A DNA stretch of 10,688 nt from JBGTIS01 sp041745535 (GTDB lineage Bacteria; Bacteroidota; Bacteroidia; Cytophagales; Cyclobacteriaceae). The stretch is from assembly GCA_041745535.1 (NCBI GenBank), contig JBGTIS010000265.1:1-10688 (forward strand). The letters are read 5' to 3'. The notes beneath the pieces were generated by a model, which was not told the origin of the DNA, ran no database searches, and worked only from the letters and a program-made list of their open reading frames with translations. Below, piece after piece: positions 7,318-10,688 of this stretch. The position numbers and the translations under genes are program-made. Numbering within the stretch: the stretch's first letter is position 1; each line of letters opens with the position of its first letter.

Positions 7318-7378
7318 AAGTTTGAAGCGGGAAGACCGAAGTTGAATAAAAAAACTTCCCACTTCCGTCTCCGAACTT
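7318..7378. repeat. Imperfect long inverted repeat built from GGAAG-like words
   Basis: Two 26-base arms (7318-7343 and 7353-7378) match as inverted copies at about 19 of 26 positions around a nine-base A-rich loop. On the minus strand the right arm and its flank read as a chain of GGAAG/AGAAG words. It occupies the gap between the PKS stop codon and the methyltransferase start. Short purine-word repeats of this kind are found scattered between genes in Bacteroidota genomes. It could attenuate transcription after the PKS gene, but no clear T run follows on that strand. Confidence 0.5.
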
Positions 7379-7397
7379 CTGACTTCCATCTTTTTCC

Positions 7398-8543
7398 CTA
7401 TCCCGAAGCTATTTTCAGTAACATGCTTTCCAGGGTAAGACCGGGGCCAAACGCTAAGGCCAGTACGGTTTTATCAGCATCTAAGGCAGTAAAATTAGCA
7501 AGCATGGCTTTTAACACAAACAAAATAGTAGGCGACGACATATTGCCATATTTTTTAAGCACCTGATAAGAAAAGTAATTCTGATCTTTTTCCAGATTCA
7601 AAACTTCTTCTATAGACTGTATAATTCGTTTGCCTCCAGGATGAATGGCATAAAAATCGGCTTTTCCAGTTTCAGAAGGCACTTCAAAATCATCATCGGC
7701 AGGCATAGCAAGTTTACTCATCAGGTTGGCAGTGAGCCGGGTTATTCCGCTTTTTATAATTTCAGGAACATAGGCGGAAAGCCGCATTTCAAACCCAAAA
7801 TCGCCAATTTTCCAGGCCATATCTTTTTTCCCTTCCGGCACCAGATCGCAATAAAAGTTTTCAACATCCAGCCTTAAACCTGCATAATAACTGCCTGAAA
7901 GTAACGCCGCAGCCGATCCGTCTCCAAAAAGGGCATTGGCCAGCATATTATCTTCGTCTTTTATTGTTTGAAAATGAATACTGCAAAGTTCAGTGCAAAC
8001 CAACAGTACCTGCGCTTCCGGGTCGGACCTGATAATGCTATCAGCCACTTTTAGCGCGTTAAACGCGGCATAACAGCCCATAAAATTAATAGCTGTGCGT
8101 TGTACCTGATGGTTGAGTCTTAACTGATGAATGAGTTCAATATCCAAACCGGGCGCGTACATACCCGTACAACTTACGGTGATCAGATGGGTAATTAATT
8201 GTTTATCAAACTGGTGTATTTGTGATAAACAATCTTCTACTGCAGCCATACTAAGCGCCAAAGCCTTTTCCTGATATACTTCCATGCGCTGGCTAATGCT
8301 GGGAAAGGGTTCCAGATTGATATTTTCCGGAAAAAATTTATCACTGTCAGCGGCTTCATCGGTAGCGTAATCGGGTAAAACGGAATAGCGGTAACTGATG
8401 CCGGAAGCCCGGTACAGTGCCAGCAACCGTTGCTTTTCCCGTTCATTCATCTGCAGCGTGCGAGCCATAAATTCGGCTACCTCCGATTGCCTGATCCGGT
8501 ACCTTGGAACCGCGGTTCCAATAGATATAATTGATGCATTCAT
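7398..8543 (-). CDS. Type III polyketide synthase (chalcone/stilbene synthase-like)
   Basis: This is a 381-residue homodimeric-type ketosynthase that extends a CoA-bound starter with malonyl-CoA and cyclises the chain without a carrier protein. The catalytic triad is intact: Cys157 in NFMGCYAAFNAL, His301 in FYAIHPGGKR and Asn334 in KYGNMSSPTILFVL. Other family marks are VSCTGMYAPGLD (123-134), NALFGDGSAAALL (203-215) and AFGPGLTLE (364-372), where the usual first Gly of the GFGPG loop is Ala. Length matches bacterial alkylpyrone or alkylresorcinol synthases. FabH-type enzymes are shorter and lack the APGLD segment. The gene heads a minus-strand set with the methyltransferase and a membrane protein, and is divergent from a secreted protein and a UbiA-family gene. 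Starter and ring type cannot be decided; a fatty acyl starter is plausible given the membrane partners. Confidence 0.93.
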   Translation of the reverse strand: MNASIISIGTAVPRYRIRQSEVAEFMARTLQMNEREKQRLLALYRASGISYRYSVLPDYATDEAADSDKFFPENINLEPFPSISQRMEVYQEKALALSMAAVEDCLSQIHQFDKQLITHLITVSCTGMYAPGLDIELIHQLRLNHQVQRTAINFMGCYAAFNALKVADSIIRSDPEAQVLLVCTELCSIHFQTIKDEDNMLANALFGDGSAAALLSGSYYAGLRLDVENFYCDLVPEGKKDMAWKIGDFGFEMRLSAYVPEIIKSGITRLTANLMSKLAMPADDDFEVPSETGKADFYAIHPGGKRIIQSIEEVLNLEKDQNYFSYQVLKKYGNMSSPTILFVLKAMLANFTALDADKTVLALAFGPGLTLESMLLKIASG

Positions 8544-8760
8544 GCAATTGTTTTAAAGGAAAATACAGATAAAAAAGAATTAGGTTGACCTGTTTTCCTG
8601 TTGTAACGCTTTGGTTTAATCCGGGTTAAATAGTCAGGTTAGTTCAATACACCAATTATTCAGATTGAAAAATATACCCTTATTCGTCCTAGTCTGAATT
8701 GCTTTTTCTTAAAACTTTTTAGAACGTATAAAGTTTAAAGAATACACTTAATTATATTTT

Positions 8761-8778
8761 TTCTGATACTTTTCAGAA
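8761..8778. promoter_or_regulatory. Perfect 6-6-6 inverted repeat upstream of the secreted-protein gene
   Basis: TTCTGA (8761-8766) and TCAGAA (8773-8778) are perfect inverted copies with a six-base spacer that holds TACTTT, part of a TAnnTTT-like -7 candidate (8767-8774). The half-site context ACTTTTCAGAAC (8768-8779) recurs as ACTTTTTAGAAC at 8714-8725. The dyad lies 22 bases before the ATG at 8801, in the 257-base divergent region shared with the PKS gene. An operator is possible but unproven. Confidence 0.3.
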
Positions 8779-8800
8779 CCCATATTTAATTTTAAATATT

Positions 8801-9247
8801 ATGAAATTTTATTTTTTGATGGGCATTTTGCTTATACCCGGACTTCTTTTTTCTCAGGTAAAAGACAAGCCCTTTGCCCACAGTAATTTAATTATAGTGG
8901 ATACCCCTGATGAATCCAGCACCGCTTATGAAAACCTGATGGATATTTTCATAAATCATGGATACAGGCTGGAAACCCGAGATGACGCGAACATGCTCTT
9001 TATCGTAACAAAAAAGTTAGATAACCAAACTACCAATCATGTAAGTGTAACCCTGAAAGAAAATGACCAGGAACAAACCCAGCTTAACCTGAGTGGCCGT
9101 GTGGTAATTGATGAAGTTGGCGATGAAAGAGGAATTGTACAATGGCTTCCTGATGAAGAAAACAATATTCTGAATGATGCCTATAAAAGTATGCGGGAAG
9201 TAGCCCAGGGCTATCCGGAAGGTGAAGTCAGCTATGGCCAGCATTAA
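8801..9247 (+). CDS. Small secreted protein of unknown function
   Basis: This 148-residue protein starts with a classical signal peptide (MKFYFLMGILLIPGLLFS) and a likely signal peptidase I site between Ser18 and Gln19, a pattern frequent in Bacteroidota. The mature domain (~130 residues) has alternating strands and helices: NLIIVDTPDESSTAYENLMD, a helix ending HGYRLETRDDAN, LFIVTKKLDN, HVSVTLKEN, QLNLSGRVVID, and an amphipathic C-terminal helix. This suggests a compact alpha-beta periplasmic domain; no cysteines or catalytic motif are visible. I do not recognise the family. It is divergent from the PKS gene and 101 bases upstream of the UbiA-family gene on the same strand, so it may be co-expressed with the latter. 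Confidence 0.8.
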   Translation: MKFYFLMGILLIPGLLFSQVKDKPFAHSNLIIVDTPDESSTAYENLMDIFINHGYRLETRDDANMLFIVTKKLDNQTTNHVSVTLKENDQEQTQLNLSGRVVIDEVGDERGIVQWLPDEENNILNDAYKSMREVAQGYPEGEVSYGQH

Positions 9248-9348
9248 ACTTCCGGGCCTGTACAAAAAATTTTAACCACTCCGATCTCAGCATATGTCAT
9301 CAAAAAAGAATACCTTGTTTCCTTTATCAGGTAACTGGTTTGCTTTTT

Positions 9349-10221
9349 ATGATAAGTAGGTCCACATGGCTGCACCTCCGCGTCGCGTTTTCCTTTTTTC
9401 TGCTGCCCGTTTTTTTATTTGCCCTTAGCGCATCTGCTGATGTACAGGTTGGTTCAGTATTCCTTGTTTTTGTTATCCTGCATTTTTTTCTGTATCCGGC
9501 CAGTAATGGATATAACAGTTATTTCGACAAAGATGAAGACAGCATTGGCGGGCTGGAAAAACCACCCACTGTTACCCCCGACCTGTATTATGTAGCCATC
9601 GGACTGGATGTAATCGCCATTTCACTGGGTCTGTTAATTAGTTGGGAATTTGCGGTAATGGTTTTTATTTATGGCCTGGTATCAAAAGCGTACAGCCATC
9701 CGGCAATCCGCTTAAAAAAATATCCGTTCGTTAGTTGGTTTATCGCAGGCCTTTTTCAGGGGTTCTTCACTTTTTTAATGGCCTATCTGGGTATCAATAA
9801 CCTGAAAATCATTCAATTGGCCGATTTCGCAATCTTATTTCCCGCTTTACTAACCTCTGTGATGTTGTGGGGCTCGTACCCCATGACGCAGATATACCAA
9901 CACGAAGAAGACACCCGCAGGGGCGATATTACATTAAGCATCAAACTGGGCATCAGCGGTACTTTTTATTTTACGGCTTTGATATTTCTGCTATCGGTAG
10001 CAGGATTTATGGTATATTACACTTTGTATCATTCATTTGACTACGCGTTGCTGTATGTGGCGTTTCTGTTGCCGGTACTTTTTTACTTTATTTACTGGTT
10101 GTTGCTGGTGTTAAAAGACAAAAGGCAGGCTGATTTCCATCATACCATGCGGCTCAATATGATTTCGGCCCTTTGCCTGAATCTTTTTTTTGCCTTCATG
10201 TTTTATATCAACAATCAGTAA
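9349..10221 (+). CDS. UbiA-family membrane prenyltransferase
   Basis: From the ATG at 9349 the protein has 290 residues; a TTG at 9340 with AGG nearby would add three residues and cannot be excluded. It has about eight or nine transmembrane helices. The first Asp-rich motif is NSYFDKDEDSIGG in the loop after helix 2, matching the family's NDxxDxxxD Mg-diphosphate site with Ser in place of the first Asp. The second is HEEDTRRGDITLSIKLG near residues 185-202 (numbered from ATG), equivalent to DxxxDxxxG. These enzymes transfer a prenyl group to an aromatic or polar acceptor within the membrane. Neighbouring type III PKS and methyltransferase genes suggest the acceptor is the polyketide ring, but this is inference; a role in quinone or lipid metabolism is the main alternative. 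It converges on the MORN-repeat gene with 11 bases between the stops. Confidence 0.88.
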   Translation: MISRSTWLHLRVAFSFFLLPVFLFALSASADVQVGSVFLVFVILHFFLYPASNGYNSYFDKDEDSIGGLEKPPTVTPDLYYVAIGLDVIAISLGLLISWEFAVMVFIYGLVSKAYSHPAIRLKKYPFVSWFIAGLFQGFFTFLMAYLGINNLKIIQLADFAILFPALLTSVMLWGSYPMTQIYQHEEDTRRGDITLSIKLGISGTFYFTALIFLLSVAGFMVYYTLYHSFDYALLYVAFLLPVLFYFIYWLLLVLKDKRQADFHHTMRLNMISALCLNLFFAFMFYINNQ

Positions 10222-10232
10222 AAAATGATTGC

Positions 10233-10688
10233 TTAGTATTTCACCTTTTTCTTTTTACCCTTTTTGTTGATGTAGTACCAGTCGCCGGTTCTGTTACCAC
10301 TTTCATACTGGCCGGTATATTCCAGTTGGCCATTTTCGTTATAAAATTCCCAGTTACCATTTTCCATGCCCATATGAAATTCGCCTTCCTGTAACGGCAT
10401 ACCATCTTCCCGGTAAAATATCCATTTTCCTTCCGGCAGACCATCCTGGTAATTACCTTTTCTGTTCAAATTTCCATTTTCATAGAAAAAATACCAGGTT
10501 CCGGCATATAATCCGGCTTTGTAAACACCTTTCTTTTCTAATTGCCTATCGGTATAATAATACCAGGCAGAATCCTGTTCCACGCCATTTTCCCAGTTTT
10601 CAACAGCCATCAGTTTACCTGAAAAATCATAATATACCACTTCGCCGTGCAGTTGATCTTTATGATAGGTTTCTTCTATACTTTTTAT
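10233..10688 (-). CDS. MORN-repeat (YwqK-like) protein, 5' end outside window
   Basis: The reading frame is open to the right edge of the window (it reads KSIEETYHKDQLHGEVVYYD before the internal GTG at 10640), so the true start lies beyond base 10688. At least five or six repeats of about 22-23 residues follow the pattern GxWxFYxENGxLxxxGxYxxG, for example TWYFFYENGNLNRKGNYQDG and NWEFYNENGQLEYTGQYESG. These are MORN_2-type beta-hairpin repeats. The tail is strongly basic (INKKGKKKKVKY). Databases often name such proteins YwqK-family antitoxins, but that name rests on the repeat alone. No toxin gene is adjacent. Function is unknown. Confidence 0.85.
   Translation of the reverse strand: MKSIEETYHKDQLHGEVVYYDFSGKLMAVENWENGVEQDSAWYYYTDRQLEKKGVYKAGLYAGTWYFFYENGNLNRKGNYQDGLPEGKWIFYREDGMPLQEGEFHMGMENGNWEFYNENGQLEYTGQYESGNRTGDWYYINKKGKKKKVKY

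Noticed and set aside
7398..8543. Reading the ketosynthase as FabH/DarB of a flexirubin or dialkylresorcinol cluster
   Set aside because: The length, the APGLD segment and the Cys157-His301-Asn334 context fit a type III PKS, and no DarA, carrier-protein or aryl-polyene genes are present.
10212..10231. CAATCA/TGATTG inverted repeat spanning the convergent UbiA and MORN gene stops as a terminator
   Set aside because: The stem is six AT-rich base pairs and the A/T run is in the loop rather than after the stem, so it is not a convincing terminator.
10233..10688. Toxin-antitoxin module suggested by the YwqK name
   Set aside because: Only MORN-type repeats are seen and no toxin-like partner lies next to it; the name is a repeat-based label.

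Overview
The window looks like chromosomal DNA of a Bacteroidota bacterium, most likely from the Cytophagales or a related order. The reasons are a PadR regulator next to a prefix-domain FtsX permease, a TAnnTTTG-type promoter element, AT-rich leaders without clear Shine-Dalgarno sequences, an export signal ending in S|Q, and a ribosomal protein S16 with a very long Ala/Glu/Lys tail. No tRNA, rRNA, CRISPR array or insertion sequence was seen, and no gene-free stretch exceeds 300 bases.

Left part (1-3656, minus strand). A broken FtsX/MacB-type ABC permease gene has three coding segments in three frames. It appears to lack about 100 internal residues, and it sits directly downstream of an intact PadR-family regulator. 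A 31-bp imperfect palindrome overlaps the probable padR promoter. Upstream on the same strand is a Gfo/Idh/MocA oxidoreductase with a twin-arginine-type signal.

Middle (3844-5996, plus strand). A small lipoprotein gene ends in a good rho-independent terminator. It is followed by rpsP (S16, 318 residues) and rimM, a ribosomal protein gene paired with its ribosome/30S maturation factor. trmD and rplS, which often follow this pair in other bacteria, are not next to them here.

Right part (6053-10221). A probable secondary-metabolite or specialised-lipid locus is present. On the minus strand it holds a type III polyketide synthase with an intact Cys-His-Asn triad, a class I SAM methyltransferase and a four-helix membrane protein. 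Divergent from these are a small secreted protein of unknown function and a UbiA-family membrane prenyltransferase. The simplest reading is that the synthase builds a pyrone, resorcinol or quinol-type ring, the methyltransferase decorates it, and the UbiA enzyme may attach a prenyl chain in the membrane. The product is not known. An imperfect long hairpin built from GGAAG-like words separates the synthase from the methyltransferase. The window ends inside a MORN-repeat (YwqK-like) gene that converges on the UbiA gene.
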